From Puniceicoccaceae bacterium (GTDB taxonomy: Bacteria; Verrucomicrobiota; Verrucomicrobiia; Opitutales; Coraliomargaritaceae), in the NCBI GenBank assembly GCA_003567255.1, contig PWZW01000281.1, positions 1 through 5,382 on the forward strand: a stretch of 5,382 nucleotides of DNA, given 5' to 3'. Below are positions 1 through 5,382 of the stretch, one piece after another. Numbering within the stretch: position 1 is the first letter of the stretch; each line of letters starts with the position of its first letter. The notes under the pieces are model-generated. The model was not told the origin of the DNA, searched no databases, and saw nothing but the letters and a program-made list of their open reading frames with translations. Both the position numbers and the translations under genes were made by a program.

Positions 1-22
1 CCACAAGATTCTTAATCTCGCG

Positions 23-47
23 GATTGGAAGGGGGTACCTTCCAATC
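23..47. repeat. Perfect 10-bp inverted repeat (hairpin) upstream of the aldehyde dehydrogenase gene
   Basis: The arms GATTGGAAGG (23-32) and CCTTCCAATC (38-47) are exact reverse complements separated by a 5-base GGGTA loop. Neither strand has a U-rich tract directly after the stem, so it is not a canonical intrinsic terminator. It lies 66 bp before the ATG of the aldehyde dehydrogenase and could be the end of an upstream transcript outside the window, or an operator for the dehydrogenase gene. A smaller stem, AGATT/AATCT (6-10 and 14-18), sits just before it. I saw no convincing -35/-10 pair between the repeat and the gene. The symmetry is directly visible; the role is unknown. Confidence 0.6.
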
Positions 48-113
48 ACAAAATCAATTAAGCCAGAAACCTGCCAGGATAGATAAGCCGCCTACAGGCT
101 TTTAACTAAAGTA

Positions 114-1547
114 ATGAAAAAACAATACCCATTTTATCTCGCTAATCGACCCGAGCAGCCAAACACGGACCTTGAGGTGGTAAACAAATATAGCGGTAAG
201 GTGGCCACCCGGGTGGCGAAGGCGGGCGTTGCCGACATCGAACGAGCCATTGCCGCCGCGGTGGAAGCGGCCGTGCCGATGCGCCGGATGGCGCCGTTTG
301 AGCGGCAAGCCGTGCTGCGCCACTGTGTCGCCCGCTTCAGGGAGCGCAGCGAGGAATTCGCCGATATCCTGTGCATTGAGGCGGGTAAGCCAATCAAAGA
401 CAGTCGGGGTGAGGTGGAGCGTTTGATCGACACTTTTCAAATCGCTGCCGATGAGGCCGTCCGTCCCCATGGTGAAATGCTCAATCTTGAAATCAGCCCC
501 CGGACCAAAGGCTACCGCGGTATGACCAAGCGGGTACCGATCGGTCCCTGTTCGTTTATCTCCCCCTTCAATTTTCCCCTTAACCTGACCGCTCATAAAA
601 TCGCTCCAGCGATCGCGGCGGGCTGCCCTTTTGTGCTCAAGCCCGCTAGCCTCACTCCGGTGAGCGCCTTACTGATTGGCGAGGTTCTCGCCGAAACGGA
701 TCTGCCCGCGGGCGCATTTTCAATTTTGCCCTGCGCCCGCGACGGAGCGGATTTGTTCACCACCGACGAGCGCTTTAAACTGCTCAGCTTTACCGGTTCC
801 CCTGATGTGGGCTGGGCGCTGAAGGAAAAAGCAGGTAAAAAGAAAGTCGTCCTGGAGTTGGGGGGAAACGCTGCCTGCGTGATAGATGAGGGCACGGACC
901 TTGAAGACGCCCTGCCGCGCCTCATCACAGGGGCGTTTTACCAATCCGGGCAAAGTTGCATCTCAGTCCAACGTATCCTCGTCCATCGGTCGCTGGCGGA
1001 AACCTTTGAGCAAAAATTCCTCGAAGCGACCCGAGCCCTGAAGTCCGGTGACCCAGCAGAAGAGGAAACGTTCATCGGGCCTATGATTTCCGAAAAAGAA
1101 GCCAAGCGGCTGGCCGGGTGGATCGATGCCGCCGTCGGCAGCGGTGGCACATTGCTTTGCGGCGGACAGCGCGAAGGTGCGCTTTTGCAGGCCACCGTTT
1201 TGAAAAACGTGCCCAAAGACGCAAAGCTTTACCGCGAGGAAGCCTTTGGCCCCGTCGCGCTGATTGAACCTTTCGACGACTTTGATGCTGCCCTCGAAAC
1301 GGTCAACGACAGCCGTTTTGGCATCCACGCCGGGATCTTCACCCCGCGCATTGATCACGCCCTGCGGGCTTGGGATGAGCTCGAAGTCGGTGGCGTGCTG
1401 ATCAACGAAATCCCTTCTTGGCGTGTGGATAACCTGCCTTACGGCGGCGTCAAAGACAGCGGCCTCGGGCGGGAAGGCGTCCGCTACGCGATTGAGGACA
1501 TGACCGAGATGCGCAGCCTGGTCTTTCGCGATACTCAAAAAAAGTAA
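114..1547 (+). CDS. Aldehyde dehydrogenase family protein, NAD(P)+-dependent
   Basis: This 477-residue protein has the usual length of a soluble, cytoplasmic ALDH-superfamily enzyme, which oxidises an aldehyde to a carboxylate using NAD(P)+. All signature residues are visible: the oxyanion-hole Asn in PFNFP (N153), the cofactor-binding Lys in KPAS (K176), FTGS of the Rossmann fold (226-229), the general-base Glu in LELGG (E248), the nucleophile Cys in GQSCIS (C282) and the EEAFGP motif (E376, F378). The C-terminal YGGVKDSGLGREG block is also typical. The overall style resembles the ALDH F21-like group (near lactaldehyde and succinate-semialdehyde dehydrogenases), but substrate and cofactor preference cannot be read from the sequence. 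The ATG at 114 is chosen because the protein start (MKKQYPFYLANRP) matches the family; there is no clear Shine-Dalgarno, only a purine-rich CTAAAG. The gene appears monocistronic, with no terminator hairpin seen after the stop. The family call is secure; the exact substrate is unknown. Confidence 0.95.
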   Translation: MKKQYPFYLANRPEQPNTDLEVVNKYSGKVATRVAKAGVADIERAIAAAVEAAVPMRRMAPFERQAVLRHCVARFRERSEEFADILCIEAGKPIKDSRGEVERLIDTFQIAADEAVRPHGEMLNLEISPRTKGYRGMTKRVPIGPCSFISPFNFPLNLTAHKIAPAIAAGCPFVLKPASLTPVSALLIGEVLAETDLPAGAFSILPCARDGADLFTTDERFKLLSFTGSPDVGWALKEKAGKKKVVLELGGNAACVIDEGTDLEDALPRLITGAFYQSGQSCISVQRILVHRSLAETFEQKFLEATRALKSGDPAEEETFIGPMISEKEAKRLAGWIDAAVGSGGTLLCGGQREGALLQATVLKNVPKDAKLYREEAFGPVALIEPFDDFDAALETVNDSRFGIHAGIFTPRIDHALRAWDELEVGGVLINEIPSWRVDNLPYGGVKDSGLGREGVRYAIEDMTEMRSLVFRDTQKK

Positions 1548-1574
1548 TTTCATCCCGCCGCTTTCTGCGTGCGC

Positions 1575-1586
1575 TGATTATAATCA
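1575..1586 (+). promoter_or_regulatory. Putative -10 element inside a 12-bp palindrome before the vapB-like gene
   Basis: TGATTATAATCA is a perfect palindrome and contains a consensus -10 hexamer TATAAT at 1579-1584. A start about seven bases downstream would give a leader of roughly 20 bases before the ATG at 1613. No TTGACA-like -35 is found at the right spacing (CGCCGC there), so the promoter would rely on an activator or on an imperfectly spaced upstream TG. VapB-type antitoxins autoregulate by binding palindromes that overlap their own promoter, so this could be the operator. GATTAT recurs at 1609-1614, 33 bp away (about three helical turns), possibly a second half-site. The palindrome is seen; promoter and operator functions are inferred. 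Confidence 0.45.
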
Positions 1587-1612
1587 ATCTGACAAAGGAA
1601 GATATTCAGATT
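1586..1612. repeat. 7-bp inverted repeat flanking the ribosome binding site of the vapB-like gene
   Basis: AATCTGA (1586-1592) and TCAGATT (1606-1612) are exact reverse complements. The 13-base interval holds the purine-rich AAAGGAAG (1594-1601), the likely Shine-Dalgarno, and the second arm ends directly against the ATG at 1613. In RNA this would place the ribosome binding site in a hairpin loop; in DNA it could be a second antitoxin-binding site. The stem is short and A/T-rich, so this may be chance. Confidence 0.35.
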
Positions 1613-1819
1613 ATGAAATCCAGCGTTGAAATGGACGAAGCGAGCCTGAAAAAAGTTATGATCGCTGTTGGAATGTCAAAGAAAGGCCCGGCTGTGGCCA
1701 AAGCCGCATCCGAATATCTGCGGCGGGAAATGGCCAAAGCATTCGCCTCAATGGTCATGGCAGGAGGGTTTGAAGACTATCCTCTCACTAATGACGAAGT
1801 CGAGCAATCCGACCGTTAG
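1613..1819 (+). CDS. VapB-like ribbon-helix-helix antitoxin (type II toxin-antitoxin)
   Basis: The 68-residue protein has the layout of a VapB antitoxin. A short N-terminal strand (MKSSVEMD) is followed by two predicted helices (about residues 9-19 and 24-45, including AVAKAASEYLRREMAKAF), as in dimeric ribbon-helix-helix DNA-binding proteins. The acidic C-terminal tail (GFEDYPLTNDEVEQSDR) is the part that normally wraps around and inhibits the VapC ribonuclease. The start at 1613 gives the usual VapB opening; AAAGGAAG lies upstream at slightly long spacing. The stop is 19 bp before the ATG of a broken vapC, the normal antitoxin-first order, and this neighbour is the main support for the call because the sequence alone is weakly diagnostic. 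VapB normally represses its own operon with VapC as co-repressor; with the toxin broken, this one is probably an orphan. Confidence 0.7.
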   Translation: MKSSVEMDEASLKKVMIAVGMSKKGPAVAKAASEYLRREMAKAFASMVMAGGFEDYPLTNDEVEQSDR

Positions 1820-1824
1820 CTAGC

Positions 1825-1829
1825 AGAGG
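1825..1829 (+). promoter_or_regulatory. Shine-Dalgarno of the broken vapC
   Basis: AGAGG lies nine bases before the ATG at 1839, in the short gap after the antitoxin stop. It supports 1839 as the original toxin start rather than the later GTG at 1898, which has no comparable site in front of it. Confidence 0.5.
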
Positions 1830-1838
1830 CAAGGCAGT

Positions 1839-2230
1839 ATGGTTTTGGTCGACACGAGTGCATAGCTCGATTTTTTCGGCGGGACGGTGATCCGGCGGTG
1901 AAATTGGGGATGAAAGCGCTGGAGGCTACGCTTTGCGGTCCGTTCGAGATGAAGTTTCTTGGCGGTGCACGCCTCCACGAGCGGCCCCGCATACCAGCTC
2001 ACCTGGATAGACTTCCCTACCTCGGTTTCGATCCGAAAATCTGGCGCATGGCCACTAGCCACTACGCAATGCTGCGTCAAAAGGGTGCCACTCTGCCGTG
2101 GAACGACATCGTCATGGTTACCTTGGCTCTCAGCGCAGGATGTCGAGTCTATGCCGATGACCATCACTTCCTGAAAATGGCCGAGTTCCTCGACCTGCAC
2201 CTCTACACCCCCGGTTGCAAGGGAAACTAG
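1839..2230 (+). pseudogene. VapC-like PIN-domain toxin, inactivated by a nonsense codon and a frameshift
   Basis: The frame from ATG 1839 reads MVLVDTSA and then hits TAG at 1863-1865. The canonical VapC opening is VDTSVWIDFF, so the stop replaces the Trp codon (TGG to TAG). Reading past it gives LDFF, then the frame is lost in the T run at 1871-1876; one more T would give WLDFFRRDGDPAVKLG and join the open frame that ends at 2230. The repaired protein would be about 130 residues, the normal VapC length. The PIN acidic residues are all present: Asp of MVLVD (1851-1853), Glu of GPFEMKFLGG (1946-1948), Asp of PWND (2105-2107) and the DD of ADDHHF (2156-2161). VapC proteins are Mg2+-dependent ribonucleases that cut tRNA or rRNA. 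An internal GTG (1898) would lack the first catalytic Asp, so no active toxin is expected. A single missing base near 1860 would also open the frame, but would lose the W-x-D motif. A sequencing error cannot be excluded. Confidence 0.8.
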
Positions 2231-2303
2231 CAGCCAGACGCCTAACGCAGGCATCGACTTTGGGCATTGGGAATATACCGAACGCACTCTCGTCCTACCT
2301 TTT

Positions 2304-3263
2304 ATGCGTAAAAAACTAATGCTCATCCTCGCCCCGTTACTTATTTTTGCCGGAGTCACAGTCTCCGCAGCCGTGCCGGAGGATGCCGCCGAAGTGCGGC
2401 CGCTGGAGCGTGGCGACACATTACCCGAGGTTTCTGTGCGCACTGCCGATGGTGAGGAAGTGACCATGGCCGCCCTCGTCGACGGCCAACCCGCCGCTTT
2501 TGTCTTCTACCGGGGCGGTTGGTGCCCGTATTGTAACGAACATCTGTCTGAATTAGCTGAAGTTGCGCCGCAGCTTCGGGAGAAGGGCTACCGCATTTTT
2601 GCACTTTCCCCTGACCGCCCGGCGCAGGTGGCAGAGGCGAGTGCGGAGTCTTCGAGCGGTTACACCTTGTTTTCCGATAGCACGTCGGAAGCCGCTAGGG
2701 CTTTTGGCGTGGCCTTTCGCGTGGATAACGAAACCTTCGAGCGGCTCCACGGGTTTGGCATTGATATTGAAAAGGCTTCCGGACAGACGCACCGTATGCT
2801 GCCCGTGCCTGCCGTCTTTCTTGTCGACGCGGAGGGGGTCATCAACTTCCGTTATTACAATCCCGATTATCGCGAAAGGCTCTCCGGTGACGCCCTGCTT
2901 GAAGCGGCCGCGTTGACCTCCGGGCCGGATCGTCTCGCAGTTCTTTGGACAAGCGGTGATCCGGATGTTGCTCACCGCGTTGCCCTGATGTATGCGGAAG
3001 GGGCCATGCGGCAGGGGTGGTTTTCAGAGGTCAGGTTGATCGTCTGGGGCCCGTCGCAACGGCTTTTGGTAGCCGATCAGGAGGTGCGTGCTTACGTGGA
3101 GCGCTTGCGAGAGGCTGGGGTGGAGGTGGTCGCCTGTGTGGCTTGTGCAAATGCTTACGGGCTCACTGAGCAGATCGAAGCGCTTGGTTTTGAAGTGAAA
3201 CCGATGGGTATACCGCTCACCCGCTACCTGCGCTCGACAGCATGGGAAGTACTGTCCTTCTAA
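2304..3263 (+). CDS. Exported peroxiredoxin-like / DsrE-like two-domain thiol redox protein
   Basis: The 319-residue product starts with a signal peptide (MRKK, hydrophobic residues 5-20, cleavage probably near SAA at 21-23), so it likely acts outside the cytoplasm. Residues about 36-205 form a thioredoxin-fold, peroxiredoxin-like (AhpC/TSA) domain with YRGGWCPYC (C74, C77) and the cis-proline loop LPVPAVFLVD (P169). The classic PxxxTxxC is absent; in this PRX-like group the second Cys of CxxC corresponds to the peroxidatic position, so peroxide reduction is plausible but not shown. Residues about 210-319 resemble a stand-alone DsrE-family protein (LAVLWTSGDPDVAHR, IVWGPS) with a second CxxC, CVAC (C278, C281); DsrE/TusD relatives carry sulfur on cysteine. 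The two domains share one uninterrupted frame with a short linker (LTSGPDR). ATG 2304 is chosen because it opens the signal peptide; no Shine-Dalgarno is seen. The gene is 73 bp after the vapC remnant and has no clear promoter. The substrate is unknown. Confidence 0.85.
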   Translation: MRKKLMLILAPLLIFAGVTVSAAVPEDAAEVRPLERGDTLPEVSVRTADGEEVTMAALVDGQPAAFVFYRGGWCPYCNEHLSELAEVAPQLREKGYRIFALSPDRPAQVAEASAESSSGYTLFSDSTSEAARAFGVAFRVDNETFERLHGFGIDIEKASGQTHRMLPVPAVFLVDAEGVINFRYYNPDYRERLSGDALLEAAALTSGPDRLAVLWTSGDPDVAHRVALMYAEGAMRQGWFSEVRLIVWGPSQRLLVADQEVRAYVERLREAGVEVVACVACANAYGLTEQIEALGFEVKPMGIPLTRYLRSTAWEVLSF

Positions 3264-3269
3264 ACGATC

Positions 3270-5382
3270 CTACTTCAGCAGTTCCTTGATGTCGTCAAGA
3301 CTGACTTTGCCGTTGGCCTGCTGACTCTCTTCGAAGAGTTCCTTGAGTAGGCCTGCTTTGCGTTGTTGAAGTTCGAGAACCTTTTCTTCAATGGAATTTG
3401 CGGCGATCAAGCGGATGCTGGTCACGACGCGGGTTTGACCAATACGGTGGGCCCGGTCGGTGGCTTGGGCCTCCGCGGCGGGGTTCCACCAAGGGTCGTA
3501 ATGGACCACGGTGTCGGCCCCGGTTAGGTTCAGGCCGGTGCCACCCGCTTTGAGGGAAATGAGGAAGACGGGTATGGTGTCGTCATTGTTGAAGCGATCG
3601 ACTTCATCCTGACGGTTGCGTGTTGAGCCGTCGATGTAGCAGAAGCGGTGACCCGCTTTTTTCAGCTCACCGGAAAGGAGCTTCAGTGCTTTCACGAAAG
3701 AGGAGAACACGAGGATGCGGCTGCCGCTGTCGATGCAGGCGGAGAGGATCTCGTCGAAAGCCCGCCATTTAGCCGAGTCTTCGGCAGCAAAGTCCTTATT
3801 CAGGATGCGTGGGTCCACGCAGACTTGGCGAAGACGTAGCAGTTCGGTAAAGGCGGCCATGCGGACACGGCCTTCGGATGCGCCGCTCATCTCCATTTCA
3901 AATATGTCGCGCCGCGTTTTTTCCAGTACCTTGTGGTAGTAACTATCCTGCTTCGATCCGAAAGAACAGTAGAAGGTTTCTTCAATCTTTTCCGGAAGTT
4001 CAGGCGCGACCTCGCGCTTGGTTCTTCTCAAAATATAAGGAGCGGCCCGTTGGGTTTGCCGGCGAGCGTACCAGTCTTTGTCATCCTGGCTCGCTTTCGA
4101 CGGTGCCTGGGTAAGGTATCCGGGCATAAGGAATTCAAAAAGTGAATACAAATCGTCGAGACTGTTTTCCACCGGAGTACCGGTTAGCAGGAAACGATGC
4201 TCACCTCCGATCGAGCGGAGGGCATGGGCATTTTGGGTTTTGCGGTTTTTGATGTGCTGCGCCTCGTCTCCAATGACAATGGTCCAGCGCATGGCGCGCA
4301 GGAGGTCGCAGTCTCGCTGGAGGGTGCCGTAAGAGGTGACGACAATGCGGGCGGAATCAAGCTCCTCCGGTTCAGTTGCGCGGCTGGGGCCATGGTGGCG
4401 GATAATCTTCAAATCGGGGACAAACTGTTTGGCTTCACGCGACCAGTTTTCGACCAGACTTGCCGGCACGACCACGAGCGCCCGGGCATGGGGATCCTCC
4501 CGGCAAGCACAGGTGATCAAGCCGAGGGCTTGAATGGTCTTTCCCAAGCCCATTTCGTCTGCCAAAATGCCGCCCAGATCGTTGCGGTAAAGATGCCATA
4601 GCCAAGCAACTCCAACCCGTTGGTAGGAGCGTAATTTTTTGTCGAGTTGGCCGGGGATGGGAGGTCGCTTTAGGGAGCCGACTTCGCGTAGCGCGCGGCT
4701 CTTTTTCTTCCAGGCAGCAGGTGGTTTCCAGTGGGGCGCCTTGTCTCCGATCAAAGCCTCGACGTCGGCAAGCTCAACCTTGCTGAGAAGTTTTTCGAAT
4801 TGCGGAGAAAACGGGCGGTCGCTCTGACCGCTTACGCAGCGTTCGATCTCGTGAAGTTTGTCGATGGCCTCTGTATCAATAAGGACGATACGACCGGAGT
4901 GCTCTTCTTCGATATACTTTTTGCCGGAGGCCAGAGATTTACGCATTTCGAGGGCGTCTCCACCGCGAAGGCTGGCGCGAAATCTAAAAGTGGATCCTCG
5001 TTCCTCAACCTTGATTTTCAAAGAAGAGCGGGCAAGGGGCTTACATTTTTTATTGTAGTTACCTGTGAAAATCGCATTCCACTGCTCTTGCAGTGCCTTG
5101 CCGTTTTCGGCAAGAAAGTTAAGGACGCGGTGGCGATCCCGCAACCACCACTGCCGAGAGGTGGGATCAAGGATGAAGTTGGCTGTCTTGAGCAGGGTCC
5201 GCAGTTCGGCGACACTCTCATCCCGGGGGAGACGAATCGCCAGGAAATTTGGTGAACCATCGACAATCACTCGGTGCGTGGGATGTGCATCAATATTTTC
5301 CGCCCTGTGGTCTGCCGCAGGGTAGTCGCCTTCTTTGGTATTCCAGCTTTTGAATGCACCTGCCTCGGCGGCACGTCGCGGG
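3270..5382 (-). CDS. SNF2-family DEAD/DEAH-box helicase, 5' end beyond the window
   Basis: This is a bacterial Swi2/Snf2-type ATPase (COG0553/HepA-like), expected to translocate on double-stranded DNA and remodel protein-DNA complexes. The two RecA-like lobes are complete: motif I DEMGLGKT (4536-4559), motif Ia VVVPASLVENW (near 4440-4475), motif II DEAQ (4257-4268), motif III LTGTP (4173-4187), motif V LKAGGTGLNL (3525-3554) and motif VI ATDRAHRIGQTR (3429-3464). The tail (SLDDIKELLK) is typical of bacterial members, so the C-terminus is intact. About 200 residues of poorly recognisable sequence precede lobe 1. A GTG at 5268-5270 is the first possible start inside the window, but the frame stays open from there to 5382 with coding-like residues, so I treat the gene as truncated by the window edge (about 704 codons seen). 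DEAQ instead of DEAH is common in bacterial SNF2 proteins. It converges on the redox gene with 6 bp between the stops. The target is unknown. Confidence 0.93.
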   Translation of the reverse strand, partial: PRRAAEAGAFKSWNTKEGDYPAADHRAENIDAHPTHRVIVDGSPNFLAIRLPRDESVAELRTLLKTANFILDPTSRQWWLRDRHRVLNFLAENGKALQEQWNAIFTGNYNKKCKPLARSSLKIKVEERGSTFRFRASLRGGDALEMRKSLASGKKYIEEEHSGRIVLIDTEAIDKLHEIERCVSGQSDRPFSPQFEKLLSKVELADVEALIGDKAPHWKPPAAWKKKSRALREVGSLKRPPIPGQLDKKLRSYQRVGVAWLWHLYRNDLGGILADEMGLGKTIQALGLITCACREDPHARALVVVPASLVENWSREAKQFVPDLKIIRHHGPSRATEPEELDSARIVVTSYGTLQRDCDLLRAMRWTIVIGDEAQHIKNRKTQNAHALRSIGGEHRFLLTGTPVENSLDDLYSLFEFLMPGYLTQAPSKASQDDKDWYARRQTQRAAPYILRRTKREVAPELPEKIEETFYCSFGSKQDSYYHKVLEKTRRDIFEMEMSGASEGRVRMAAFTELLRLRQVCVDPRILNKDFAAEDSAKWRAFDEILSACIDSGSRILVFSSFVKALKLLSGELKKAGHRFCYIDGSTRNRQDEVDRFNNDDTIPVFLISLKAGGTGLNLTGADTVVHYDPWWNPAAEAQATDRAHRIGQTRVVTSIRLIAANSIEEKVLELQQRKAGLLKELFEESQQANGKVSLDDIKELLK

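Noticed and set aside
85..104. Small stem AAGCC/GGCTT followed by TTTT as a terminator or attenuator before the ALDH gene
   Set aside because: Only 5 bp with a 7-base loop and a very short T run; too weak to support.
963..1553. 196-codon minus-strand open frame inside the aldehyde dehydrogenase
   Set aside because: It lies wholly opposite a confident ALDH coding region; long antisense frames are expected in GC-rich codon-biased genes.
1863..1877. Programmed frameshifting or phase variation at the T6 run of vapC
   Set aside because: The TAG at 1863 precedes the T run in the original frame, so ribosomes would stop before reaching it and changes in T number alone would not restore the toxin.
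1898..2230. Stand-alone 110-residue PIN protein starting at GTG 1898
   Set aside because: It lacks the first catalytic Asp and has no good Shine-Dalgarno, while a canonical VapC start with ribosome binding site lies at 1839. Better read as the tail of a broken gene.
2240..2280. Hairpin GCCT/AGGC and AT-rich GAATATACC as terminator or promoter before the redox gene
   Set aside because: The stem is 4 bp without a T tract, and no -35 element lies at correct spacing from the AT-rich stretch.
1820..2467. 215-codon open frame on the minus strand opposite vapC and the start of the redox gene
   Set aside because: Its translation is low in complexity, rich in Ser/Arg/Thr and matches no family I recognise, while the plus strand shows clear PIN-domain and signal-peptide coding. 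It is a shadow.
4731..5255. 174-codon plus-strand open frame opposite the helicase N-terminal region (also 4197-4601, 134 codons)
   Set aside because: The minus strand encodes a continuous SNF2 protein here, and the plus-strand translations show no recognisable motif or ribosome binding site.

Overview
This 5.4 kb bacterial chromosomal segment (moderately GC-rich, densely coded) carries four loci: an aldehyde dehydrogenase, a small toxin-antitoxin pair whose toxin gene is broken, an exported two-domain thiol redox protein, and the 3' part of a SNF2-family helicase gene. No RNA gene, insertion sequence or CRISPR array was seen. The style of the proteins (an ALDH beginning PFYLANRPEQPN..DLEV, a VapC with PWNDIVMVTLALSAG, a DsrE domain with WTSGDPDVAHR and CVACAN) reminds me of marine Verrucomicrobiota (Opitutae/Puniceicoccales-like). 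That placement comes from memory of similar proteins and is only a moderate-confidence inference.

Layout: 1-113 is a leader containing a perfect 10-bp inverted repeat. 114-1547 (+) is a complete NAD(P)-dependent aldehyde dehydrogenase with all catalytic residues. A 65-bp gap follows, with a TATAAT inside a 12-bp perfect palindrome, and leads into 1613-1819 (+), a VapB-like antitoxin. Its partner vapC (1839-2230, +) starts with a good ribosome binding site and the canonical MVLVDTS start, but has an in-frame TAG where the family has Trp and a one-base loss in a T run a few codons later. The rest of the PIN domain is well preserved. 2304-3263 (+) encodes a signal peptide, a peroxiredoxin-like domain with a CPYC centre, and a DsrE-like domain with a second CxxC (CVAC). 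3270-5382 (-) is a SNF2/COG0553-type helicase, convergent with the redox gene and only 6 bp from it. Its reading frame stays open to the window edge, so its true start lies outside.

The genes do not form one obvious pathway. The ALDH and the exported redox protein could both serve detoxification or stress defence, but they are separated by the vapBC remnant and nothing shows co-regulation. The most interesting items are the Prx-DsrE fusion with two CxxC centres destined for export, and the recently decayed VapBC module with an intact antitoxin and operator-like palindrome. I found no convincing evidence of an entirely new system.
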